5,181 bases of DNA from Methanoculleus sp. UBA77. Lineage in GTDB: Archaea; Halobacteriota; Methanomicrobia; Methanomicrobiales; Methanoculleaceae. The stretch is from contig DALN01000134.1 of NCBI GenBank assembly GCA_002499455.1, forward strand, positions 1-5,181, written 5' to 3'. Position numbers and translations under genes: made by a program. Under the pieces are notes generated by a model that saw nothing but the letters and a program-made list of their open reading frames with translations, searched no databases and had not been told where the DNA came from. Positions 1 to 4,917 of the stretch are shown here, one piece after another (position 1 is the first letter of the stretch; each line of letters begins with the position of its first letter).

Positions 1-21
1 TGCGGCGTGATAACGATATTC

Positions 22-53
22 AAAAAAGGTTGTGATCCGGGAAACACTCCCGG
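22..53 (-). terminator. Probable terminator downstream of htpX
   Basis: Three bases past the htpX stop codon, the minus strand forms a 6-bp perfect stem (CCGGGA/TCCCGG, plus-strand positions 37-42 and 48-53) with a 5-base loop. Eight bases further comes a run of six T (plus-strand A-run at 22-27). A stem plus T-run at the end of a gene fits an intrinsic terminator, and archaeal RNA polymerase stops mainly on the T-run. Bases 1-21 to its left show no recognisable gene. Confidence 0.6.
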
Positions 54-55
54 CT

Positions 56-931
56 TTACCGTACCCCGGCGGCCAGCTCTTCGAGGGCGGCCACCCGCTT
101 CTCGAGCGGCGGGTGCGTCGAGAAGAGCTCCATCAGGGTGTTTCCTGAGAGGGCGGGGATGATGAAGAAGGCGTTTGCGCCCTCGACCTCCTGCTTCTTC
201 TCGGCGGGAACGTAATCCATCCGTCCGCTGATCTTCTGGAGCGCCGATATCAGCGCCCGGGGGTTGTCCGTCAGCTCGGCGCTGCCCCGATCGGCGGCGA
301 ACTCCCGGTAGCGGGAGAGCGCACGGGTGAGCAGGGTGCTCACCAGCCAGACGATGATCGATACGACGTAGACCAGGATCAGTGCGCCCATGTTGTTGTC
401 GCGGCTGTTGAAGAGCCCGATGAAGATCCAGTTGCGCATGATCAGGAAGGCGAGCATCGATATGAAACTCGCCATCGTCAGCGTCAGCATATCACGGTTC
501 TTCACGTGCGCTATCTCGTGGGCGAGCACTGCTTCCAGTTCCTCGCGGTTGAGCGTCCGCATGATGGAGTCGGTGACCGCCACGACGGCATTGCTCGGAC
601 TCCGCCCGGTTGCGAACGCGTTCGGCACCGGGGAGGCCATGATCCCGACCTTCGGCTTCGGGAGGCCGGCCCTCGTCGCGAGGCTCTCGACCATCCTGTG
701 CAGTTCCGGGTACTCGTCTTCCCCGATGATGCGGGTGCTGGTACTCCAGAGCACCAGCTTGTCGGAGAAGAAGAACTGGAGGAACGCCATACCGGCGGCG
801 ACCAGCAGGAGGAACTCAAAGGGGAATCCAAGAGCGGAAAGAACCCCGAGGAAGATAAGGTAGACTATGAGGAGCAGAAACGACGTCAGAAGCATCCTCA
901 TATTGAGACCTAAGTCGCGCGTCCACTTCAT
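56..931 (-). CDS. htpX: HtpX-like membrane zinc metalloprotease (M48 family)
   Basis: This is a 291-residue integral membrane endopeptidase of peptidase family M48B, which in other prokaryotes degrades misfolded membrane proteins. Two hydrophobic segments lie near the N terminus (about residues 13-34 and 38-55). They are followed by a cytoplasmic segment with the family NAFATG motif (about residue 104) and the zinc-binding HEIAH motif (H138, E139, H142). Two further hydrophobic stretches follow (about 150-174 and 181-201). The likely third zinc ligand is E210 in REFAAD, and a C-terminal HPPLEKR motif starts at H273. Length is normal for HtpX. I chose the ATG at 931 because MKWTRDLGL resembles the usual methanogen HtpX N terminus; the reading frame stays open upstream to 1057, but that extension looks like spacer. 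An ATG at 901 with an AGGT 6 bases upstream is an alternative start and would give 281 residues. No good Shine-Dalgarno site precedes 931, so the mRNA may be leaderless or short-leadered. It is divergent from the gene at 1194. The family call is firm; the substrate is unknown. Confidence 0.95.
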   Translation of the reverse strand: MKWTRDLGLNMRMLLTSFLLLIVYLIFLGVLSALGFPFEFLLLVAAGMAFLQFFFSDKLVLWSTSTRIIGEDEYPELHRMVESLATRAGLPKPKVGIMASPVPNAFATGRSPSNAVVAVTDSIMRTLNREELEAVLAHEIAHVKNRDMLTLTMASFISMLAFLIMRNWIFIGLFNSRDNNMGALILVYVVSIIVWLVSTLLTRALSRYREFAADRGSAELTDNPRALISALQKISGRMDYVPAEKKQEVEGANAFFIIPALSGNTLMELFSTHPPLEKRVAALEELAAGVR

Positions 932-958
932 GACGATGATATATTGGCTCGGCGAGGT

Positions 959-969
959 CTTAAGATATG
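959..969 (-). promoter_or_regulatory. Possible TATA box for htpX
   Basis: On the minus strand this reads CATATCTTAAG, an AT-rich island in a GC-rich spacer, centred about 33 bases upstream of the htpX ATG at 931. Transcription starting about 25 bases downstream would leave a leader of roughly 5-10 bases. A second AT-rich candidate, AATATATC at 938-945, is closer to the gene and would instead fit translation from the internal ATG at 901. The sequence alone does not decide between them. Confidence 0.35.
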
Positions 970-989
970 CGCCGGAATTTTCCGGGCGC
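969..989. promoter_or_regulatory. Palindrome beside htpX promoter, possible operator
   Basis: The core CCGGAATTTTCCGG (972-985) is a perfect inverted repeat of 6-bp arms around a TT spacer. The arms extend outward as GCGCCGGAA (969-977) and TTCCGGGCGC (980-989), with a single-base bulge. It abuts the upstream edge of the TATA-like stretch of htpX, where an archaeal dimeric regulator could bind. No known regulator consensus was recognised, so the operator role is inference. Confidence 0.35.
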
Positions 990-1160
990 TCCCCTCGAAA
1001 CCGGAGCCCGGCACCATCCGCATCCGGGCGGCCGGCACCTCTGGGCGGTGCAGGCAATAACGCCGGGCTGCTGTCTCGCAGACTCCGCCGGGGCGGTCGC
1101 AGAGATCACCGAAGCGGCAGACGCCGTCGCTGGAGCGGCCGGGCCGATAACACTCCAGAA

Positions 1161-1170
1161 CTCTTTTTAG
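1161..1170 (+). promoter_or_regulatory. Possible TATA box for the DUF1917 gene
   Basis: CTCTTTTTAG is the only AT-rich stretch in the 150 bases before the ATG at 1194. It is centred about 28 bases upstream, the spacing expected when an archaeal transcript begins at or within a few bases of the start codon. No Shine-Dalgarno site at usable spacing lies before 1194, which also fits a leaderless message. Confidence 0.35.
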
Positions 1171-1193
1171 GGTCCCTGCCGTTACCAATAGGT

Positions 1194-1844
1194 ATGGAAG
1201 AGATCGATCCGGAGTCCCTGGCCGACGTCGCGTACGGGATCTTTGAGGTCTACCTCAACCGCGAACTCCGTCTCAGGGGCCCGTGCCTCTTTGAACTCGT
1301 CGAGCGTGGAACCGATTTTGAGGCGGACGTCACGGAGATCTTCGAGCTGTTCAGGGAGGACTACCCGGACCTTGCCGGAGCTCTCCTCCGGCGGTTCGGC
1401 GGGATCGAGGCCATCTACGCGCCGCTCAGGGAAGGCGAGGGCGTTCTCCCCTCAAAGACAACCCGGATGTACTGGATTGTCCAGGATGCGCCGGGGCCCC
1501 TTGAGCGTGGCCTCGACGACGAGCAGGTGGGAAAATGGCTCATCTTCGTCCCCCCCGAGGACGCGGACGAGGCATGGAGGAAGGTCCGGGACGAGACGGC
1601 CAGAGGGCAGCTCGGCCTATCCGCCAAGGTCAGTACGGCAAAGCCCAACCCCGACTCGCGCGACGAGCGGGCCGTCATCTACGTCTATACCCGGGACTGG
1701 GCCGACGAGGCGGACGTGATGCGGGTCCGCGAGCGGCTCCGCGACCTCGGTTTCACGGACCGGATCGGCTACAAGCGCAACATCGAGACCTACAAGGGCG
1801 AGTACAGCGAAGAGGGCCGGAAGGTCACCTATTACAGCGCGTGA
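1194..1844 (+). CDS. DUF1917/Bles03-like protein, putative phosphothreonine lyase fold
   Basis: This gene encodes a soluble, acidic 216-residue protein with no signal peptide or membrane segment. Residues about 90-215 resemble the DUF1917 family (PF08939), which includes human C11orf68/BLES03 and archaeal proteins annotated as putative phosphothreonine lyase-like. Recognisable blocks are YWIVQD (93-98), GKWLIF (113-118), an amphipathic stretch with W128, LGLSAKVST (140-148), VIYVYTRDWADEADV (161-175), LRDLGF (182-187), IGYKRNIETYKGEY (191-204) and a terminal YYS. Residues 1-85 form a less familiar helical, acidic region. Lysines 114, 145 and 194 and Tyr193 are candidate functional residues, but I cannot assign catalysis. 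The start was placed at 1194 because translation upstream is arginine- and proline-rich and unlike protein, and because a TATA-like box lies about 28 bases before it. The gene stands alone, divergent from htpX and convergent with rpl40e. The enzyme activity is a name transferred from remote fold similarity, not demonstrated here. Confidence 0.85.
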   Translation: MEEIDPESLADVAYGIFEVYLNRELRLRGPCLFELVERGTDFEADVTEIFELFREDYPDLAGALLRRFGGIEAIYAPLREGEGVLPSKTTRMYWIVQDAPGPLERGLDDEQVGKWLIFVPPEDADEAWRKVRDETARGQLGLSAKVSTAKPNPDSRDERAVIYVYTRDWADEADVMRVRERLRDLGFTDRIGYKRNIETYKGEYSEEGRKVTYYSA

Positions 1845-1845
1845 C

Positions 1846-1869
1846 GGGCGGGATACCGCCTCCACATTT
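1846..1869 (+). terminator. Weak hairpin after the DUF1917 gene
   Basis: Two bases past the stop codon, GGCGG (1847-1851) can pair with CCGCC (1856-1860) around a GATA loop, followed by an AT-rich stretch with only three consecutive T (CATTTAATAT). This could end plus-strand transcription, but the T-run is poor, so confidence is low. Confidence 0.35.
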
Positions 1870-1877
1870 AATATCAC

Positions 1878-1920
1878 AGAAAAAGAGTATACCGGACTCC
1901 CGGCCCCGCCGCGGCGGGAG
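1878..1920 (-). terminator. Probable terminator of the ribosomal/KEOPS cluster
   Basis: About 20 bases past the rpl40e stop, the minus strand carries a very GC-rich inverted repeat. CTCCCG (1897-1902) pairs with CGGGAG (1915-1920), and a 14-base perfect palindrome CCCGCCGCGGCGGG lies inside it at 1905-1918. Some 12 bases downstream the minus strand reads TCTTTTTCTG (A-run at 1880-1884). Position and composition fit termination of the whole minus-strand cluster. Confidence 0.5.
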
Positions 1921-1939
1921 ATCCGCAGTTAGAGCGACG

Positions 1940-2086
1940 TTACGCCTTCCGTTCCTTGGACTTGGGCCGGAGTTCTTCCGAGCCGCACTTGCGGCAGCGG
2001 GTCGCGCGGATTGCATTCCGGGCGTTGCATTTCATGCAGACCTTTACGTTGAGCAGACGTGCTTCAGCTTCGGGAAATCTTGCCAT
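1940..2086 (-). CDS. rpl40e: 50S ribosomal protein L40e (eL40)
   Basis: A 48-residue basic zinc-ribbon protein of the large ribosomal subunit. Two Cys pairs are visible, C17-x2-C20 and C31-x2-C34, separated by ten residues, within the family block VCMKCNARNAIRATRCRKCG. The C terminus is Lys/Arg-rich, and the length is normal for archaeal L40e. The same frame is open much further upstream, but the ATG at 2086 gives the standard N terminus and has a GGTG Shine-Dalgarno element at 2095-2098, eight bases before it. It is the last gene of the minus-strand cluster, 28 bases after rdgB, and is followed by a hairpin terminator. Eukaryotes make this protein as a ubiquitin fusion; no ubiquitin-like domain is present here. 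Confidence 0.95.
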   Translation of the reverse strand: MARFPEAEARLLNVKVCMKCNARNAIRATRCRKCGSEELRPKSKERKA

Positions 2087-2114
2087 GTTGAAAACACCAC
2101 TTGTCAGATGGGTA

Positions 2115-2705
2115 CTATTCGTTCTTGGTCCTATTAACAGTTCTGTCGTCGGGGAGGCCGTGCCCCGCATCCTGCTCCACCCAGGCACGGAAGGCCTCGA
2201 GTGCCCGTGCCCGGTGGGAGACCCGGCTCTTTGCGGCGAGCGGCATCTCGGCGAGCGTCTGCCCCTCATAGGCAAAGATCGGGTCGTAACCGAACCCCTC
2301 CTCGCCGCGGGGGGTGACGATCGTCCCCGGGAGGATGCCCCGGAAGACCCGGATGCCCCGTTCGTCGGCAAACGCGATCGCCGTCTCGAAGTGGGCGCTC
2401 CGGTCGGTGACGCCCTCCATCAACTTCACGATTCCCTCGTTTCCGAGGGTTTTCTGGACGTAGGCGGCGTAGGGACCCGGGAACCCCCGGAGCGCGTCGA
2501 TGGAGAGCGCGGTGTCGTCGACGATCAGGGGGCGGGCGAGCGTGCGGTAGGCGAACTCCGCCTTCCCCCGCGCGATCTCCCCGACGTCGTCGTCGCGGAA
2601 CTCCGGGCAGTCCAGGGGAACGTGCTCGACCTCCAGCACTCCCTCGAAGTAGGCGGCCACCTCTCGCGCCTTGTTCGGGTTGCCGGTCACCACCGCAAGC
2701 CTCAC
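2115..2705 (-). CDS. rdgB: XTP/dITP diphosphatase (RdgB/HAM1 family)
   Basis: A 196-residue cytoplasmic nucleotide pyrophosphatase that hydrolyses non-canonical purine nucleotides (ITP, dITP, XTP) to the monophosphate and pyrophosphate, keeping deaminated bases out of DNA and RNA. Family motifs are present in order: TGNPNK (7-12) for triphosphate binding, VDDTAL (62-67) with the acidic metal/base-site residues D63 and D64, GFPGPY (74-79), GFGYDPIF (137-144) and SHRARAL (163-169). I chose the GTG at 2705 because VRLAVVTGNPNK is the expected N terminus and because its GTGA overlaps the kae1-bud32 stop codon by 4 bases, a typical arrangement for coupled translation. A G-rich stretch (2714-2718) lies eight bases upstream. 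The open frame further upstream lies inside the Bud32 coding region and is not protein-like. All key residues look intact. Confidence 0.95.
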   Translation of the reverse strand: MRLAVVTGNPNKAREVAAYFEGVLEVEHVPLDCPEFRDDDVGEIARGKAEFAYRTLARPLIVDDTALSIDALRGFPGPYAAYVQKTLGNEGIVKLMEGVTDRSAHFETAIAFADERGIRVFRGILPGTIVTPRGEEGFGYDPIFAYEGQTLAEMPLAAKSRVSHRARALEAFRAWVEQDAGHGLPDDRTVNRTKNE

Positions 2706-4288
2706 AGGTAACGCCCCCGCAGTTCCACCTCGTGCTCGCGGGCGAGAACCTCGTCCGCCCCGGCAAACGCAGCCGTGTAGCCGTCGACGAAGGCCTGCTT
2801 CAGTTCGGCGTAGTTCTCCGTGGTGCTCTCGAGCGTCTGGAAGAAGACGTGGAGGTCGACCCCCCGGCTCTCGATCTCCGGGGAGGTGGACGCGAGCCCG
2901 AAGTCGATCAGGACGCACTGATCGCCCCGGACGATCATGTTGCTCGTCGTCAGGTCGCCGTGGACGATCCCCGCCCCGTGCAGCCTCCCGACCGCCTCGC
3001 CCGCGAGGACGACGTTTTCCGGTGTCGTGACGTACTTCAGCACCTCACCCTCGACCCGCTCCATGACGATCGTATCCTGCGTGATGTCGCGGATCACCGG
3101 GGTCGGGACCCCCGCCCGCCGGGCCGCCGCGATGAGGCGGGCCTCGGCCCGGGTCCGCTCCGTGATCAGCCGCCGGTCAAGGCCCGGGTTCCGGTAGCGC
3201 TTGCCTGGCCGGCGCTTGACCACGACATCCTCTCCGATCTCCACGACCGCCTCGGCGCCGCGGGCGGTCCCCCCGTCATGCGGCCCGACCGTGAAGACCT
3301 CGCCGGGTTCGTCGCCGCGCCAGGTGACCGCCACCTCGTCGGCCCGGTAGCCCGGCCGGATCTGCGACTCCGCAAGGGGGATCGTCGTCCCGTGCTCCAG
3401 CATGACCTTGCCCGTATAGGCGATCATCGCCCCGTTGTCGCCGAGGTAGGTCCGCTCCGGGACGGCGAACGACGCCCCTCTCTCCTCGCACATGATCCGG
3501 AGCATCTCCTGGAGCCGCGAGTTCGCCCCGACGCCGCCGACGAGGAGCACCTCATCCTTCCCTGCGTGCGCAAGCGCCCGCTCGGTCACCTCGACGCACA
3601 TCGCAAACGCCGTCTCCTGCAGGCCGGCGCAGACGTCCTCGAGCGGTGCGGTGCTCTCCTGCGCCGCGCTCACGAGCCCGGAGAAGGCGAGGTCCATCCC
3701 CTTCACCGTGTAGGGGAGCTCGATGTAGTTCCCCTCGCGCGCAAGTTTCTCGATGATCGGCCCGCCCGGGTGCGGGAGGTCGTGGCCCCGGGCGAACTTG
3801 TCGAGGGCGTTCCCGATCCCGATATCGAGCGTCTCTCCAAAGATCCGGTATCGCCCGTTCAAGTAGCCGAGCACCTGCGTGTTCGCGCCGCTCGCGTACA
3901 GGACGATCGGGTCGGTAAACCCGGTCGCCCACCGCCCGATCTCGACGTGCGCCACGCAGTGGTTGACGCCGACGAGCGGCACGCCGAGAGCGATCGAGAG
4001 GGCGCGTGCGGCGGTCGCCACCGTCCGGAGGGACGGGCCGAGGCCGGGCCCCTGGGAGAAGGCGACCGCCCGGATCCGGTCCGGCTCCGTGAGCACGCGG
4101 CCGACGACCTCCTTCATCACCGAGGCGTGGTGCTGCGCGGCCTCGCGGGGGTGGATCCCTCCTTTCGGCGGGACGTAGGGTGCAGAATGGAGGGCGACCA
4201 GGTCATCCCCGAAGAGGGCCGCACTGATGTTCCATGCCGTCCCTTCAAGCCCCAGCACCAGTCCCTCACGGGGATTCGTATCGGACAT
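2702..4288 (-). CDS. kae1-bud32: Kae1-Bud32 fusion, KEOPS tRNA t6A synthase core
   Basis: A 528-residue bifunctional protein. Residues about 8-315 form Kae1 (TsaD/OSGEP family), which transfers threonylcarbamoyl from threonylcarbamoyl-AMP to A37 of ANN-decoding tRNAs. Metal ligands are visible as HCVAH (H110, H114) and D284 in YLGDNGA; other Kae1 marks are EGTAWN (15-20), YASGANTQ (131-138) and GETLDIGIGNALDKFARG (151-168). Residues about 345-528 form the small atypical kinase/ATPase Bud32: ATP-binding lysine K358, E382 in TRAEARL, catalytic VHGDLTTSN (442-450, D445), metal-binding IDFG (461-464) and the characteristic RGRYL tail. Length matches known archaeal fusions (about 325 plus 200), and no active-site residue appears lost. 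The ATG at 4288 lies just before the conserved VLGLEGTAWN. A GGGAG is 13 bases upstream, too far for ideal initiation, while an AT-rich stretch about 25 bases upstream suggests a leaderless transcript. The KEOPS partners Pcc1 and Cgi121, and Sua5, are not in this window. Confidence 0.97.
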   Translation of the reverse strand: MSDTNPREGLVLGLEGTAWNISAALFGDDLVALHSAPYVPPKGGIHPREAAQHHASVMKEVVGRVLTEPDRIRAVAFSQGPGLGPSLRTVATAARALSIALGVPLVGVNHCVAHVEIGRWATGFTDPIVLYASGANTQVLGYLNGRYRIFGETLDIGIGNALDKFARGHDLPHPGGPIIEKLAREGNYIELPYTVKGMDLAFSGLVSAAQESTAPLEDVCAGLQETAFAMCVEVTERALAHAGKDEVLLVGGVGANSRLQEMLRIMCEERGASFAVPERTYLGDNGAMIAYTGKVMLEHGTTIPLAESQIRPGYRADEVAVTWRGDEPGEVFTVGPHDGGTARGAEAVVEIGEDVVVKRRPGKRYRNPGLDRRLITERTRAEARLIAAARRAGVPTPVIRDITQDTIVMERVEGEVLKYVTTPENVVLAGEAVGRLHGAGIVHGDLTTSNMIVRGDQCVLIDFGLASTSPEIESRGVDLHVFFQTLESTTENYAELKQAFVDGYTAAFAGADEVLAREHEVELRGRYL

Positions 4289-4307
4289 AAAACGGGTAGA
4301 ACTCCCT

Positions 4308-4317
4308 TATGAAAAGA
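4308..4317 (-). promoter_or_regulatory. Possible internal promoter for kae1-bud32
   Basis: On the minus strand this reads TCTTTTCATA, an AT-rich stretch centred about 25 bases upstream of the kae1-bud32 ATG. That spacing would give a start site at or very near the A of the ATG. It directly follows a long stem-loop, so the same T-run could instead be the tail of a terminator; the two roles are not exclusive. Confidence 0.3.
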
Positions 4318-4370
4318 TCGGCTGCGGCCGGGGCCTGCAAGGCGGGGGCAGGCGGTTTTTGGGCCGCAGC
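4312..4370 (-). terminator. Nested stem-loop with T-run between rps27ae and kae1-bud32
   Basis: GCTGCGGCC (4321-4329) and GGCCGCAGC (4362-4370) form a perfect 9-bp outer stem. Inside it GCCTGC (4333-4338) and GCAGGC (4348-4353) form a perfect 6-bp inner stem. On the minus strand the structure is followed five bases later by TTTT (4312-4315). It lies within the operon rather than at its end, so it may act as a partial terminator or as an RNA processing/stability element that sets the ratio of ribosomal-protein mRNA to KEOPS mRNA. Confidence 0.5.
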
Positions 4371-4398
4371 GGTATTCTGGTATCGGTAAGGTGAGGAC

Positions 4399-4581
4399 CT
4401 ACTTCCGGAACTCGGTGTAGCCGCACTTGCCGCAGGCTGCACGGTCCTTGTGCTCGGCCATCAGGACGCCGGGGCCGCACCGGGGGCAGTGCCGCTTCTG
4501 CAGGACTGCCTTGTCGCCATTGACCTCGTAGCACTCGTGTCTCTTGACCTTGGTCGACTCCTGCTGCTTCTTGGCTGCCAT
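4399..4581 (-). CDS. rps27ae: 30S ribosomal protein S27ae (eS31)
   Basis: A 60-residue basic small-subunit protein with a C4 zinc ribbon: C32-x2-C35 and C50-x2-C53, separated by 14 residues, in the context RHCPRCGPGVLMAEHKDRAA followed by CGKCGYTEF. The N terminus is lysine-rich and the tail FRK is typical. Length matches archaeal S27ae; eukaryotes carry this domain fused to ubiquitin, which is absent here. The ATG at 4581 is two bases after the rps24e stop. A GAGG Shine-Dalgarno element (4589-4592) sits seven bases upstream inside the end of rps24e, so the two genes are almost certainly co-transcribed and coupled. Confidence 0.96.
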   Translation of the reverse strand: MAAKKQQESTKVKRHECYEVNGDKAVLQKRHCPRCGPGVLMAEHKDRAACGKCGYTEFRK

Positions 4582-4583
4582 GG

Positions 4584-4877
4584 TTACGCCTCGCTCTCGG
4601 CCTTCGGCTCGCCGCGCTTGAGCAGGTAAGCCTTCTCGGTCGATTTCTTGCTCTCTTCGTCGTCGTAGATACGGGCACGGCCGACGAGTTCCATCGCACC
4701 GTACCGGGTCCTCTCCAGGTCCAGCACGAGGAGGTTTTCGTTCTTATTCAGCATTGCGGCGAGTTTCTCCTGGATACTCTTCCGCGAGGGCGTCGGGCCG
4801 TCAAAGGTGAGGGTAAACGAAAGTTCCCTCCGGTTCAGCAGCTCGTTCCTCACATCACGGGTAATTTCGAAGTCCAT
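4584..4877 (-). CDS. rps24e: 30S ribosomal protein S24e (eS24)
   Basis: A 97-residue small-subunit ribosomal protein. It opens with the family pattern MDFEITRDVRNELLNRRELSFTLTF, then has TPSRKSIQEKLAAMLN (about 29-44), a LLVLDLERTRYGAMELVGRARIYD segment (about 49-72) and a charged, disordered tail rich in E and K. Length is normal for archaeal S24e, and no motif is missing. The ATG at 4877 is the only start that gives this N terminus; an AGGGA lies close upstream, a modest ribosome site. It is the first gene of the minus-strand cluster and has the clearest promoter in the window, a TATA box at 4904-4915. Confidence 0.96.
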   Translation of the reverse strand: MDFEITRDVRNELLNRRELSFTLTFDGPTPSRKSIQEKLAAMLNKNENLLVLDLERTRYGAMELVGRARIYDDEESKKSTEKAYLLKRGEPKAESEA

Positions 4878-4903
4878 CGATATCCCTAAAATGTTGTTGG
4901 CGG

Positions 4904-4915
4904 ATTTATTTAAAC
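4904..4915 (-). promoter_or_regulatory. TATA box of the rps24e operon
   Basis: The minus strand reads GTTTAAATAAAT, preceded by a purine-rich AGA where a TFB recognition element would lie. It is centred about 33 bases upstream of the rps24e ATG at 4877, which predicts transcription beginning near 4885 and a leader of about eight bases containing AGGGA. It is the strongest match to an archaeal core promoter in this window. Confidence 0.65.
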
Positions 4916-4917
4916 TC

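Noticed and set aside
1..21. Possible end of a plus-strand gene at the left edge (GCG GCG TGA)
   Set aside because: Two codons before a stop are too little to support any call.
390..913. Plus-strand open frames overlapping htpX
   Set aside because: They are antisense to a clearly recognised protease and show no protein-like features.
932..1057. N-terminal extension of htpX to an ATG at 1057
   Set aside because: The 42 extra residues resemble translated GC-rich spacer, contain the promoter candidates and palindrome, and precede a normal HtpX N terminus.
867..1193. Upstream extension of the DUF1917 gene to an ATG at 867
   Set aside because: The extra residues are rich in R, G, P and S without family similarity, overlap the htpX 5' end, and disagree with the TATA-like box at 1161-1170.
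2732..4312. Long open frame of 526 codons on the plus strand, opposite kae1-bud32
   Set aside because: It lies entirely antisense to a gene with every expected KEOPS motif; its product is a low-complexity R/D/H/P-rich shadow caused by high GC content.
4307..4699. Minus-strand 130-codon frame across rps24e and rps27ae
   Set aside because: It is the out-of-frame shadow of two confidently identified ribosomal protein genes and ends in the hairpin region.
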